The notes: generated by a model not told the origin, from the letters alone. DNA of 64,000 nt from Chitinophaga sp. YR627 (GCF_900114995.1 NZ_FOUX01000002.1:1612001-1676000); one strand, 5' to 3'. Positions 28,676 to 39,700 are shown, numbered from the stretch's first letter. Numbers and translations are program-made.

Positions 28676-30370
28676 CTACCAATAAGAAGTATAACCAACA
28701 TTTTCAAGAACAGACTGCATTTGCAGTACCTTCTGCCGGCTGGCGGGGAAAGGTGTCATTTCTGGTAGCAGACGATCGAGCAGTACGCGGCAGGTATCAT
28801 TGTCCCCAGCTATTCTTACCAGTATCTTCATAGCGATCACTTCGTCCAGAAAGGCATATATCCAGTCTGCCGGTAAATCTGTTTTCTTTTGTTCGCAATG
28901 GAGGAAGCAGTAGACCAGTGTCTGATGCAGCACACGATCGCTTAATGCAAATTTTGTGTCTTCCAGTATGATATATAGTTTTTCAAGATGCCGAAAGATA
29001 CGCATACCAATATCCGGATGATTCTGATAGGCAATGAACCTGTCCGGAGGAGGCGCCATAAGCCACGCTGCAGGCTCATAAGTTGGCGGATATTCCCATT
29101 GTTCAGCTTCCCTAACCAGTTTTTCCTGTAGCGGTTTCATTTTCACCTCAATGGTCATGGCCCTGTCGAGTAACCTGGTACTGATGGTGCGGGTGATCTC
29201 ATTCATATTCACAGTACCTATCACAAATAAATTAGCTGGCATACTGATCCCATTTTCAAGGAACTGCTGCTGCAAATCACTATTCCCCAACAAACCCAAC
29301 TGCTGCCAGAAAGTGGGATCACCATGGCTGTAATGAGCTACGTCCCCGGCATCGATGAACGGATCATATATTCTTTTTCCATCGTGTACCCTGGCAGTTT
29401 CCAACACACTCAGAAAATCCGAAAAATAGTGTTCGGGCTGCGCCAGGTTCATCTCATCAAGACACAAGATGAAAGGGACTTCCGGATATTTCCAGGCCTT
29501 TATCATAAAACGCAGCAGTTTCGTACAATGGTATCGTAATATCCCGTTGTGCGTAACCGCATAGCCCAGGAGATCGTCTGGTTCGTGCCAGTCAGGCCTT
29601 ACACTGACCATCTCAAAATTGCCCGGCCTGTTCCCTGTACGGAGAGCAGGGTCAGAACAGGTCATATAAGCCAGTTTACGTGCCGTCCAGGACTTTCCGG
29701 TCCCACTGTTGCCACCCAGTAGCACGAACGGCTTTGTCTTTAAAGCCATTAGCAGTTTGCGGTAAGGATGTCCAAATGCGGGAGCAGATACTTTTCCCGT
29801 AATGCGATTTTGAGGCTGTTTTAAGCCCTCTTTTCTTTTGGCAGGAGTTACCAGTTTCATTTGTATGTTCGTTTGGTTAACAGGTATGTTTATAGCCTCT
29901 ACGTGCATATTATATCCCTCTAATGCATCCCAGGCAGGACCGTCAGTAAACAGCTGCTGTAAATCACCGACCCTTTCCAGCCGGTTGGTATTTTCTCCCT
30001 CATCGCTCCACAAACTTGTAACGGCTACCTGACGGAGTGGCTTTTGCCATTTCCAGCCTTTCGGAATAGTCACGATCTGTTGTATCTCATATTGACGGAA
30101 TTCGTCGCCTTCCATGCCGGCATAGGTAGCATCGTCATAATCGAACTCCTTTAGCATCGTCAGCTTATTACGGACTGCCGTACAGGTAACCGCTGTCGCA
30201 ATGGTGTATAAGGCTTCCATTTCCTCCCGGTTAACAAAAAAGACAATTTCACCGGGTGTGGCATCACCCAGCTCAGCGTCGTTCCAGAAAATGAATGTCT
30301 TGTCGTGGGATAACAGGTTATGATAGTCAGGATTGCCTCCCCTGACATCATAGATTTTCGCAGGTTTCAT
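28676..30370 (-). CDS. McrB-like AAA+ ATPase/GTPase with N-terminal recognition region
   Basis: A 564-aa motor subunit of the McrBC-like pair. Walker A is GGNSGTGKS (219-227) and Walker B ILCLDEMNLAQPEHYFSDFL (about 301-320), the latter very close to McrB proteins. MVSVRPDWHEPDDLLGY and FVIGTVNMNEITRTISTRLL match the McrB VSVRPDW and MNTADRS-like region, here with NMNE instead of NTAD. The first ~190 residues contain FIFWNDAELGDATPGEIVFF, reminiscent of EVE/PUA-like modified-base readers, but this is only a resemblance. Two 11-bp palindromes lie 52-82 bp upstream and may be operators. The likely role is phage or foreign-DNA restriction of modified DNA; no methylase is present, as expected for type IV systems. 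Confidence 0.8.
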   Translation of the reverse strand: MKPAKIYDVRGGNPDYHNLLSHDKTFIFWNDAELGDATPGEIVFFVNREEMEALYTIATAVTCTAVRNKLTMLKEFDYDDATYAGMEGDEFRQYEIQQIVTIPKGWKWQKPLRQVAVTSLWSDEGENTNRLERVGDLQQLFTDGPAWDALEGYNMHVEAINIPVNQTNIQMKLVTPAKRKEGLKQPQNRITGKVSAPAFGHPYRKLLMALKTKPFVLLGGNSGTGKSWTARKLAYMTCSDPALRTGNRPGNFEMVSVRPDWHEPDDLLGYAVTHNGILRYHCTKLLRFMIKAWKYPEVPFILCLDEMNLAQPEHYFSDFLSVLETARVHDGKRIYDPFIDAGDVAHYSHGDPTFWQQLGLLGNSDLQQQFLENGISMPANLFVIGTVNMNEITRTISTRLLDRAMTIEVKMKPLQEKLVREAEQWEYPPTYEPAAWLMAPPPDRFIAYQNHPDIGMRIFRHLEKLYIILEDTKFALSDRVLHQTLVYCFLHCEQKKTDLPADWIYAFLDEVIAMKILVRIAGDNDTCRVLLDRLLPEMTPFPASRQKVLQMQSVLENVGYTSYW

Positions 30371-30421
30371 ACCTGCAATTTATTTAAACAAAGGAAATAA
30401 ACAATTAAAAATCAATTACTT

Positions 30422-30452
30422 ATCAATTTGATATTATTTTTATCAATTTGAT
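30422..30452. promoter_or_regulatory. Two 11-bp palindromes upstream of the McrB-like gene
   Basis: ATCAATTTGAT, an odd-centred palindrome, occurs at 30422-30432 and 30442-30452, exactly 20 bp apart and within a 13-bp direct repeat ttatcaatttgat. A degraded half copy (atcaatt) starts at 30411. The two-turn spacing suggests cooperative binding of a dimeric repressor near the defence-operon promoter. Confidence 0.5.
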
Positions 30453-30596
30453 CATGACACATATAAAATATGCGTCTAACCAATTTTTCCTCTCAACCTG
30501 GCACACAAGTCAGGCAAATAAGGTTCCGTATTAAAGATGCCATCCCGGAGTCGTCTAAATAAGGGTTGCTTCGGGTAGATCTCCGGTACATAACTC

Positions 30597-30687
30597 GTAG
30601 ATAAGCCATAGATAAGCCGTATATAAGCCATTCTTATAGATACGGGTTATCTACGGCTTATCTACGAATTATCTATTGCTTATGTAC
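30597..30687. repeat. Helically phased array: three direct plus four inverted 11-bp units
   Basis: Units gtagataagcc, atagataagcc and gtatataagcc run without gaps at 30597-30607, 30608-30618 and 30619-30629. After a 14-bp spacer, four reverse-complement units follow at 30644-30654, 30655-30665, 30666-30676 and 30677-30687, with increasing divergence (gggttatctac, ggcttatctac, gaattatctat, tgcttatgtac). Every unit is 11 bp, about one helical turn. It lies in the divergent gap between the McrB-like gene and the GIY-YIG gene. Confidence 0.8.
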
Positions 30688-30750
30688 GGGTAATGTTGCT
30701 GATTAAGCCATGATAAAGCTTTTACAAGGCCTGGTCCTGATATAGGTTAC

Positions 30751-30781
30751 ACGTCCTGAACAGCCTGAATCGTCAGGACGT
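30751..30781. repeat. Perfect 9-bp inverted repeat
   Basis: acgtcctga (30751-30759) and tcaggacgt (30773-30781) pair perfectly around a 13-nt loop. No T tract follows, so an operator or structured leader is more likely than a terminator. The whole non-coding stretch 30371-31030 shows only this, the phased array and the two palindromes. Confidence 0.55.
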
Positions 30782-31030
30782 ACTGAAAACATTTATGGTT
30801 TGCCGTGATACCGCAATAATTTCACTGTTACCTTGTTTCATGCAGGGAGCTCTTTACAGCAGCAGTATATTGCCGCCAATCCGGTGTCAATTATCTTGTC
30901 ACAGACCCTGATAACCAGCTATAGCTGTTTAAACAGATACCCTCCGATTCATATAAACTGGACGATTCTCAAAAAAAATCGGCAATTTGCAGCCGTAACC
31001 TTTTATGACACCCTCGTAACTTATCAACCG

Positions 31031-31687
31031 ATGGAACAGGTACAGATCGGAAAGTGTGTTTATATCATCAATACGGGCAAGAACCTTTTTAAAATAGGCA
31101 AGACGCAGGATCTTCAGAAAAGACTGGCGGCCTATCATACCCATCTGCCTGTAATGTTCCGGGTGATCAGGCAATATGCTGCTGCGAACATGACGGAGCT
31201 GGAAGAGTGTCTGCATATCGTATTCCAGCATAAGCGGGTGAAAGGTGAATGGTTTGAACTCAGCAAAGAGGACCTTGTTATCTGCGATAATATTGCACGC
31301 AATTACGCGCTGACCGAATTACATAAACAGGCCAGAAAATATAACGTGATCCGTTATAGCGATAATCCGCTGTTACAGGTTATGGAAGCCAACGAAAAAT
31401 ACCTGCAGGATTATTCCCGGGTAGCGCAGGATATTGAGCTGGGGCTGAGTACAGATGAGATCTTTGAACTCAACGAGGGCCTGGTCAGCAAAACAGTGAT
31501 CGAAACCGTACGCCGCCTCCTGAAATACCGTACGCCTAACTCCGAATTCCTGAGTAAATGGTTGCTGGTCGTAAATGACCTGGGTGCAGGATCGAGCGAA
31601 AATGCCATCCTGGAAAGGTATAAAGGTCAGATCAGCCGCAGCACGATACATATGATCAAAAGAATACTCCGGAACCAGCTGTATTAG
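31031..31687 (+). CDS. GIY-YIG/T5orf172-type protein with HTH-like C-terminus
   Basis: A 218-aa protein. The start is placed at ATG 31031 (MEQVQIGKCVYIINTGKNLF); an in-frame start at 30833 would add 66 residues with no family character. Residues 6-95 match the T5orf172/MUG113 branch of GIY-YIG: CVYIINTGKNLFKIGKTQDL supplies the altered GIY and KIG-T motifs, followed by an Arg, MTELEECLHIVFQHKRVKGE and WFEL with a candidate catalytic Glu. The C-terminal 90 residues hold two similar HTH-like segments, STDEIFELNEGLVSKTVIET and SSENAILERYKGQISRSTIH. The role may be DNA nicking or regulation. It lies 343 bp downstream of the phased array. Confidence 0.75.
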   Translation: MEQVQIGKCVYIINTGKNLFKIGKTQDLQKRLAAYHTHLPVMFRVIRQYAAANMTELEECLHIVFQHKRVKGEWFELSKEDLVICDNIARNYALTELHKQARKYNVIRYSDNPLLQVMEANEKYLQDYSRVAQDIELGLSTDEIFELNEGLVSKTVIETVRRLLKYRTPNSEFLSKWLLVVNDLGAGSSENAILERYKGQISRSTIHMIKRILRNQLY

Positions 31688-31772
31688 TCCGGAAAAGCCG
31701 CTATCCCCCTGTATTGACGTCTGCATGTGGACTACATAGACCTCCGCTGACACGGGATGCTCTCTGGCTGAC

Positions 31773-31912
31773 TACGCAATTATATACGCTCCCCTGCTCT
31801 TTAACTCTTCACCTCAGCACAGAGATTATCTGCTAACTGTTTTAGCTTATTTACCCCTCTATCCTCACAGCTTCCGCACCTGGTTTTATCCAGTCTCATC
31901 ATTGCATATATA
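31773..31912. repeat. ~140-bp direct repeat, copy 1
   Basis: Runs from tacgcaattatat to cattgcatatata and is over 90% identical by eye to copy 2 at 31933-32073. The shared cores include tgctctttaactcttcacct and ttatccagtctcatcattgc. No open frame or inverted ends are visible. Both copies lie in the 575-bp gap 31688-32262, which has no gene. Confidence 0.8.
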
Positions 31913-31932
31913 GGGATGCACCCTGTCATGAT

Positions 31933-32073
31933 TACGCAATTACACACACTCCCCTTGCTCTTTAACTCTTCACCTCAGCACAGGGATTATCTGCTACCTG
32001 TTTTAACTTATTTACCCCTTTCCGCTCACAGCTTCCGCACCTGGCTTTATCCAGTCTCATCATTGCACATATA
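31933..32073. repeat. ~140-bp direct repeat, copy 2
   Basis: Second copy of the 31773-31912 unit, one base longer (cccctt for ccct) and with roughly a dozen substitutions; the gap between copies is 20 bp. The remaining ~190 bp to the next gene hold nothing else recognisable apart from its promoter. Confidence 0.8.
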
Positions 32074-32262
32074 ATTGATTATCAGTCAAAAATTATTTGG
32101 TATAGGAATTGTTAAATTAAAATTAGTTGTTAAACTCTGGAGTTAGACAGGTGTCTAAATATCAATAACAGGGGGAACACAGAACTCTCTTTAACGCGTA
32201 GTAATACAGTTTGATTTGCGGCCAACCAATCAGGCTGTGGCACCACACTAAATACATCAATA

Positions 32263-33078
32263 ATGAAAAACAGGATATTTTTACTGGGCGCGCTCATTGC
32301 CCTGGCCACCGTGAGCTCAGTAAACAGCGCATCAGCCCAGAGAGGACGTTTCGGAGGTGGTGGACATGTATCTGTAGGACGGGGTGTAAGCAGACAGGTC
32401 GTTTCTGCACCACGTGTATCCACCAGGATCGGCGTAGGAGTAGGCGTGGGTTATGGCGGATACCGGAGCTGGGGTGGCAGAGGGTATTATCACGGCCCTT
32501 CACATTATTACGGTGGTCACTATTACCGTCCGGGCTATTATTATCGTCCTTACCGCTATTACGGTCCGCCTATCGGCTTCCGTGTCGGCATACTGCCTTA
32601 CGGCTTCCTGACCTTTAACACAGGCTGGGGCCCCTATTACTATTCTGATGGTTTCTTCTACCGTCCTTATGCCAATACGCAAACGCAAACCGAACAGTAT
32701 GAAGTGGTAGACCCACCTATGGGTGTCGTGATACCATCCCTGCCAAGCGGAGCGAAAACAGTTGTCATCGATGGCAATACCTACTACGAAAAAAATGGTA
32801 CGTTCTACCAGGAAGTACAACAGGACAGGCAAACAAAATATGTTGTAGTAGGTAAGAATGGAGAACTCAATACAGGTAACAATCAGGATGGACAAAATGA
32901 AAATACGGCGCCTCCTGAAGATGAAATATATGCGACATTACCTGATGGTAGCCGCGGTGTAGAAATCAACGGTCAGCAACTGTATGTTTCTCCGGACGGT
33001 ATGTACTATCAGGAAGTAACCAACGCCGATAATTCACGGGGTTATAAAATTGTCGGTAAAATGTCTGCTGACAATTAA
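32263..33078 (+). CDS. DUF6515-type Gly/Tyr-rich exported protein
   Basis: A 271-aa exported protein of unknown function resembling the DUF6515 family. It has signal peptide MKNRIFLLGALIALATVSSV and then a Gly/Tyr/Arg-rich segment (about residues 28-110) with repeated YYRPYRYY-like runs. Two copies of a small repeat follow, about 75 residues apart: VIPSLPSGAKTVVIDGNTYY with NGTFYQEV, and IYATLPDGSRGVEINGQQLY with DGMYYQEV. Each resembles a beta-hairpin module found in surface or periplasmic proteins. A strong terminator follows, and it appears monocistronic. Confidence 0.75.
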   Translation: MKNRIFLLGALIALATVSSVNSASAQRGRFGGGGHVSVGRGVSRQVVSAPRVSTRIGVGVGVGYGGYRSWGGRGYYHGPSHYYGGHYYRPGYYYRPYRYYGPPIGFRVGILPYGFLTFNTGWGPYYYSDGFFYRPYANTQTQTEQYEVVDPPMGVVIPSLPSGAKTVVIDGNTYYEKNGTFYQEVQQDRQTKYVVVGKNGELNTGNNQDGQNENTAPPEDEIYATLPDGSRGVEINGQQLYVSPDGMYYQEVTNADNSRGYKIVGKMSADN

Positions 33079-33100
33079 TCCTTCTTCTAACTAAATGAGC

Positions 33101-33148
33101 AAGTGGAACATAGTGGCGCGATGCCATTATGTTCCACTTGTCTTTTTA
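33101..33148 (+). terminator. Rho-independent terminator after DUF6515 gene
   Basis: A 17-bp stem (33101-33117 with 33123-33139, one G-U pair) with a 5-nt loop is followed by gtcttttta. It is one of the strongest terminators in the window. Confidence 0.85.
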
Positions 33149-33708
33149 AGACGATATGTAAAAGCACGTATATATTAAGTTCATGTTAACCGACTTATAA
33201 TTCATATCACCTCTTCTTTTATAGAATTTATTTTATTATTTTTAACAGACCTTTAAGACATATGCTTCCATTTTCAGGAATGCATCTCAGATAACCATAA
33301 CAACCATATTTGTTTTTTATGAATCCTATAACCCGAGCAAAAGACGCTACCCGTAAGGGTATACCACTGATTCATTTCACTTTTCACTTAAAACATTCAG
33401 CAAAAAAATATTATCACATATAATTCGGATTTAATTAATCAACGAACAGTGAACAGTGATTATAATTAATGCTCATGTGAGAGATCGGGCCGTTTAGCCT
33501 ATATAATTCTGCGCTATGAAAAAGCTGATATCCTAATCGAGAAACAGGAGTGTTATGCCTTGTAAACGACGTCTGACAAAGCATAACGAGGAATTACAGC
33601 CAGAGATACCTTAGAAATTTGAAATTAATACACGCGGTATAACATCTCACGATGATTTAAAAATCATGGTCAGGATGAGTCATGCCTGTTACCTATTAAA
33701 CATCAACT
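33149..33708. other. 560-bp leader region ahead of the polyketide operon, with hairpin
   Basis: No gene is seen. At 33552-33587 gttatgc pairs with gcataac, extended by ttgt/acaa across one mismatch, giving an 11-12 bp hairpin about 120 bp before the first polyketide gene. This may be a leader structure or regulator site. The promoter of the operon should lie here, but I found no clear consensus. Confidence 0.5.
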
Positions 33709-36700
33709 ATGGATACACCTACAATTATCGGTATTACCCCGATGGAGCATCCTGATGCACCATTAGCCCTTGCCCTGGCGCAGACCGGCGCGTTCCCTGT
33801 ATTACATCTCGGACGCAATAAAGTAGCCGCTGAAAAAGCATTAAACGTTTTATCTCAACACCACTATACATTCGGTGTATGCTACTCCGTTAGTGAGATG
33901 GCAGACATCCCATTACCAATACAGGTTACACTGGTCATCGCACCTTTTGCCATAAGAACCAGTGTACAGCAAAACATTACGACCTATTACCAGGTGCATT
34001 CCCTGTCAGAAGCCTTAGCAGCCGCACAGGAACAGGCAGATGGTATTATTATAAAGGGGAACGAAGGCGCCGGAAGAGTAGCGGAGGAATCCAGTTTCAT
34101 TCTCTTTCAGCAGATCGTCAAAGCCCTCCCGGATACAAAGATCTGGGTACAGGGTGGCGCAGGTATCCATACCACTGCGGCCCTCATCGCTACCGGTGCG
34201 GCAGGTGTTGTACTGGATAGTCAGTTGCTGCTTTTCCCTGAGTGTAAAGCACCTGCCGCTATCAAGAACGTCTGTGAAAAACTGAATGGGAACGAAGCCC
34301 GTGTGATCGATCAGTTCCGTGTACTGATACGCCCTAATTCTCCCGCTCTGCCGGAGCATGCCACGCAGAAAGACATTACACCATATCTTGATATCATTGA
34401 CCTGGACAAAGGCCTGCTGCCGCTTGGACAGGATGTAGCCATTTCTATAGACCTGGTGAAACGCTACAAAAAACTCGGCCGGATGATCCGCGGATTGCAG
34501 GAAGCGATCCGCGGCCACATCGTACAGGCCAAAGCCGGCAATATCTTATCTCCGGATAATGCACTGGCCAGAGAACTCAACATCACATACCCTATTGCCC
34601 AGGGTCCGATGACACGCGTGAGCGATGTTCCCGCATTTGCTGCAGCGGTGGCAGATGCTGGCGCATTGCCCTTTGTAGCGCTATCTCTGTTAAAAGGAGA
34701 CACTGCAAAAACACTCCTGCAACAAACCAAAACACTGGCAGATAAAAAAACCTGGGGCGTTGGGATACTTGGATTTGCTCCTCCTGAACTACGTGATGAA
34801 CAGATCGCTTATATCAAAGAAGTGAAACCACCGATGGTACTGATCGCAGGTGGCCGTCCTTCACAGGCGAAGGAAATGGAAGACATGGGCATTACCTCTT
34901 TCCTGCACGTACCTTCTGCCTCATTACTGGATATGTTCATTAAGGAAGGTGCGAGAAGGTTTGTCTTTGAAGGCAGAGAATGCGGCGGGCATGTTGGTCC
35001 GCTGTCCAGCCTTGTATTATGGGAAAAACAGATCGAACGCCTGTTACAGGAAGAACAGGCCAGTGCCTTTAGTATCTTCTTTGCAGGTGGTATCCATGAT
35101 GCGCTTTCTGCTGCTTTTATTGCGGTAATGTCGGCTTCACTGGCCACCAAAGGGGCTAAGATCGGCGTATTGATGGGTACGGCCTATATCTATACCAAAG
35201 AAGCGGTAAGCACAGGCGCGATCCTGCAACAATTCCAGGATCAGGCCATACTGCATAACAGTACGGTCCTACTGGAAACAGCTCCTGGTCATGAAACCCG
35301 CTGTCTGCAATCACCATTTACGTCCTTCTTCCTGCAACAGAAAGCGCGTCTGCAGGAAGCACAACTGGATAAAAAAGAGATCTGGGCCAAACTGGAAGAC
35401 CTTAATGTCGGCAGACTCCGTATTGCCGCCAAAGGTGTCGAGCGGAAAGAGAACGGACTGGTACACATCGATGCCACCCAACAGTTACAGGATGGTATGT
35501 ATATGATCGGTCAGGTGGCGGCCATGAGACAGGCCATTGTATCGATGACCGATCTGCACAAGGATGTGGCGGAAGAATACCTCAACCATATACAGGCGGC
35601 GGCCTTACCTGAACTGCCTGTTACATCAGAAAAAGCACTGGATGTAGCCATTATCGGTATGGCTTGTATTTATCCCGGCGCACGTAATGTGGAAGAATTC
35701 TGGGCCAATATACTGGCAGGGAAAGACTGCGTAACGGAAGTACCGGATGAACGCTGGAATAAAGAACTGTATTACGATGGCAACTCCAATGATGGTGATA
35801 AATCACCTTCCAAATGGGGCGGTTTCATTCCCCGTATAGACTTTGATCCGGTTGCTTTTGGCATTCCTCCGCAATCACTGGCAGCGATCGACCCCACACA
35901 ACTGTTAGCTTTACTTGTTGCCAGACAGGCACTGGAAAATGCCGGTTATGGTAACAGCGATTATAATACAGAAGACGTCTCGGTAATCATCGGTGCAGAA
36001 GGAGGAAATGATCTGGCCAATAATTATGGCTTCCGTTCCCTTTACAGACAATTCCTGGGAGAAATGCCGGAAGAACTGGATAATGCATTACCTAAACTTA
36101 CGGAAGACTCCTTCCCCGGCGTTCTGGCCAATGTCATCTCCGGGCGTATCACCAACAGACTCAATCTGGGTGGCCGCAATTATACTGTCGATGCCGCCTG
36201 TGCTTCTTCACTGGCAGCCGTTGACCTGGCCTGCCAGGAACTGATTTTAGGTAAATCAGACATGGTACTGGCCGGAGCGGCTGACCTGCACAACGGTATC
36301 AATGACTATCTCATGTTTGCCAGCACACATGCCCTGTCCCGCAAAGGCAGGTGTATGACCTTTGATTCCGCCGCCGATGGCATTGCCCTGGGTGAAGGTG
36401 TCGCTATGCTGGTCTTAAAAAGATATGCTGATGCGAAGCAGGACGGAGATCACGTTTATGCTGTTATTAAGGGCGTTGGCGGCTCCAGCGATGGCAAAAG
36501 CTTAGGACTGACCGCTCCGCGTAAAGCAGGGCAAATAAAGGCCTTAGAAAGGGCATATGAGCAAAGCGGGATATCCCCTGCTGCCCTTGGACTGGTAGAA
36601 GCACACGGTACCGGTACTGTTGTGGGAGATAAAACAGAGCTGAGTGCCTTATCGGATATGCTGGTCCAGTCAGGCGCTACCGCCGGACAAACTTACCTGG

Positions 36701-39700
36701 GCTCTGTAAAGACGCAGATAGGGCATACCAAATGTGCCGCCGGTATTGCAGGTCTTATCAAGGCAGCGCTTTCGGTGTATCATGGTGTAAAGCCTCCTAC
36801 CCTGCATATGCGGAACCCAAATGCTTTCTATAATGAAAATACCAGTCCTTTTCTGTTCAATACTGCCGCCGGTCTATGGCTGGAAGAAGAACGGTTTGCT
36901 GGTATCAGCGCATTCGGATTCGGAGGTACCAACTTCCACGCAGTCATCAGCAATGACCGGACAACCGGCACTAAAGCAACGACACTGACCAACTGGCCTG
37001 CAGAGCTATTTGTATTCCGCGGAGAGAACGATACGGATGTAAAACAGCTGATGCAGGCGGTCCATACTATACTCTCCAATAATGATCAGATTGCATTAAA
37101 AGATATCGCCTATAGCCTTTATCATTACAATGATGCGCCTGTACGCCTGATTGTAGTTGCCGGTACGCGGGAAGACCTCCTGCTGAAAACAGAACTGGCA
37201 CTATCCGGCGCCACGTCCAAGGATATCTATGTAACCGGTAACACCGAAGGGAAAGTAGCTTTCTTGTTCCCGGGACAGGGCAGTCAACGCGTCAATATGG
37301 CGAGAGAACTGTTTGTGGCTTTCCCGCAGATGCGTAAGCTGTTAAAGCAATATCCGCAGTATGAAAAATTACTGTTCCCGGCAGCTGCTTTTAGCGAAGC
37401 GAAGAGCAATCAACAGAAGGAAAAGATCAAAGACACCCGTATCACACAGCCACTGCTGGGCATTGTAGATCTGGCAATGGCGGAGTTCTTACAGGACCTG
37501 GGCATTCAGCCCGATATGGTGGCAGGACATAGTTATGGTGAATTACCGGCGCTTTGTTTCGCAGGTGCATTCCTGGCTGACAAACTGGTACCATTAAGCG
37601 AGAAGAGGGCACAGGCGATCGTCGATGCGGTAGAAGAAGATAAGGGTATCATGGTGGCGCTGAACAGCAATAAAGAAGCACTGGCGCCATTTATCGCACA
37701 AGGTACCGGTGTTTATGCCGTGAACCATAATTCTCCGCAGCAATGGGTACTGGCAGGTGCGACACCGGCCATGGAAAACCTCATGAAAGAACTGAAAGCA
37801 CAGCAGATCTCTTTTAAACAAATGGAAGTCGCCTGCGCATTTCATAGTCCGCTGATCGCAAAATCAGCAGCCCTCTATACTGCAGCCATCAGTGATGTTA
37901 CCTTCAATCAGACATCTATACCCGTATGGTCTAATACGACTGCCACATTATATCCGGATACACCTGCTGCTATTAAAGCACGCATGGCGGAACATCTTGT
38001 CAATCCGGTACTCTTCTCCGAACAGGTACAGCAGATGTATGCTGACGGGGCCAGGATCTTCCTGGAAGTAGGTCCGGGTAAAATACTGACAGGCTTAACC
38101 CGTTCCATCGTGGGTAAGGATAATGTACTGCTGCATACAGAAGATACAGAACCAAATGCGATCACACACCTGCTGCATACTATCGCAAAGTACATGGCTA
38201 CCGGCAGAAATGTGCAGCTGGATAAACTGTTTGCAGACAGGAACATCCGCGCGATCAATCTGGATGCTCCTGAACAATATAAAAAGAGTGCTACGATCTG
38301 GCATGTAAATGGTCAGCTGGCCGTTCCTTCCGTAGGTAAGCTTCCTGCACATGGCGCGATGCCGGTGTTACAGCCGATCCGGTTACAAGCGACAGCGGCG
38401 GCACAGGTAGTGACAGCTCCTTCCGGCAATGCAGAACTGATGGTACAGGAATACCTGAACAGCGTGAAATACCTCGTACAGGCACAGCGCGATGTGATCC
38501 TCGGTTACCTGGGACAAAATCCTGCACATATCAATCGCCTGGATATACCTGCTACGCCAACTGCATTACCGGTCACACCAGCCAGAAAAGAGACTGCACC
38601 CACACAGATCACTGTATCTGTCAATACACAGCCTGTAAAAGGAAAACAGGATGTGAAAAAGATCCTCATTGAAGTGGTAAGTGCCAAGACTGGTTATCCA
38701 CATGAGATGCTGGGCATGGAAATGGACATGGAGGCTGACCTGAGTATCGATTCTATCAAACGTATGGAAATCATCGGCGAACTGAGAACGCAGATGGGTG
38801 GCTTTAATCAAAGCGGTAAAGGCGATGAAGGCGCGGTAGAACAACTTGCAGGTATTAAAACGCTGAACGGACTGCTGGAATGGATCGCTGACAATGTCGG
38901 CGATGCACAGGCGGAAACCGGCGGTATCTCTTTACAACATGCTATTGAAAAACCAACCAATATTCCACCTGCCGGCGCTTCCTGGAGCGAAAATGATATC
39001 AGGAGCACCATACTGCTGACCGTCAGCGAAAAGACGGGTTACCCAACTGAAATGCTGGGTATGGACCTTGATCTGGAAGCTGACCTGAGTATTGATTCCA
39101 TCAAACGGATGGAAATACTGGGTGAACTGAAAGTGAAGATCGGCGGACTTGGACAGTCCGCTGGCAACACAGAAGCGCTGGCAGGCATTAAAACTTTAAA
39201 CGGACTGGTTAGCTGGATGACAGGTAATCTGCCTACCCAGGTTACCACCTCTGTTGCCATCGAAGCGACTGTTGCACCCACCATCAGCGCAGCGCCGGCA
39301 TCTCTGTCGAGAATTACTTTTTCACTAATCCCTTCTGCATTCAATGAAAAAGATGCGGTGAGCATCAGCGGTAAAAAGTTTGCCGTTACAGACGATGGTT
39401 CTCACCTGCCCCTGGCCATTAAGAAACTGTTGGAGCAACAGGGCGCGCAGGTGGATATCGTTACCGAAAAAGATATACTCGAATACTACCAGGGCCTGAT
39501 CATACTTGACATGGTCGCAGCTCCTGACAGACCGGATATACTGTCCACTTTTGCTACTATTAAAAAGCTGCATCCGGAAAACGTACAATGGGTGTATGCG
39601 ATCTCTGGTCTGAACAGCGGCGATATACAACAGCTGCGCGAAGTACAGGGGTATCCTGGTTTCCTGAAAAGCCTGGACAAGGAATGGGACCATGCAAAAT

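Noticed and set aside
30597..30687. CRISPR array
   Set aside because: Units are only 11 bp with no spacers between them and no cas genes nearby.
30833..31030. 66-residue N-terminal extension of the GIY-YIG gene
   Set aside because: Composition is not domain-like and the GIY-YIG core starts within 10 residues of the ATG at 31031.
31773..32073. Insertion sequence or MITE
   Set aside because: No terminal inverted repeats, target-site duplication or transposase frame could be seen.
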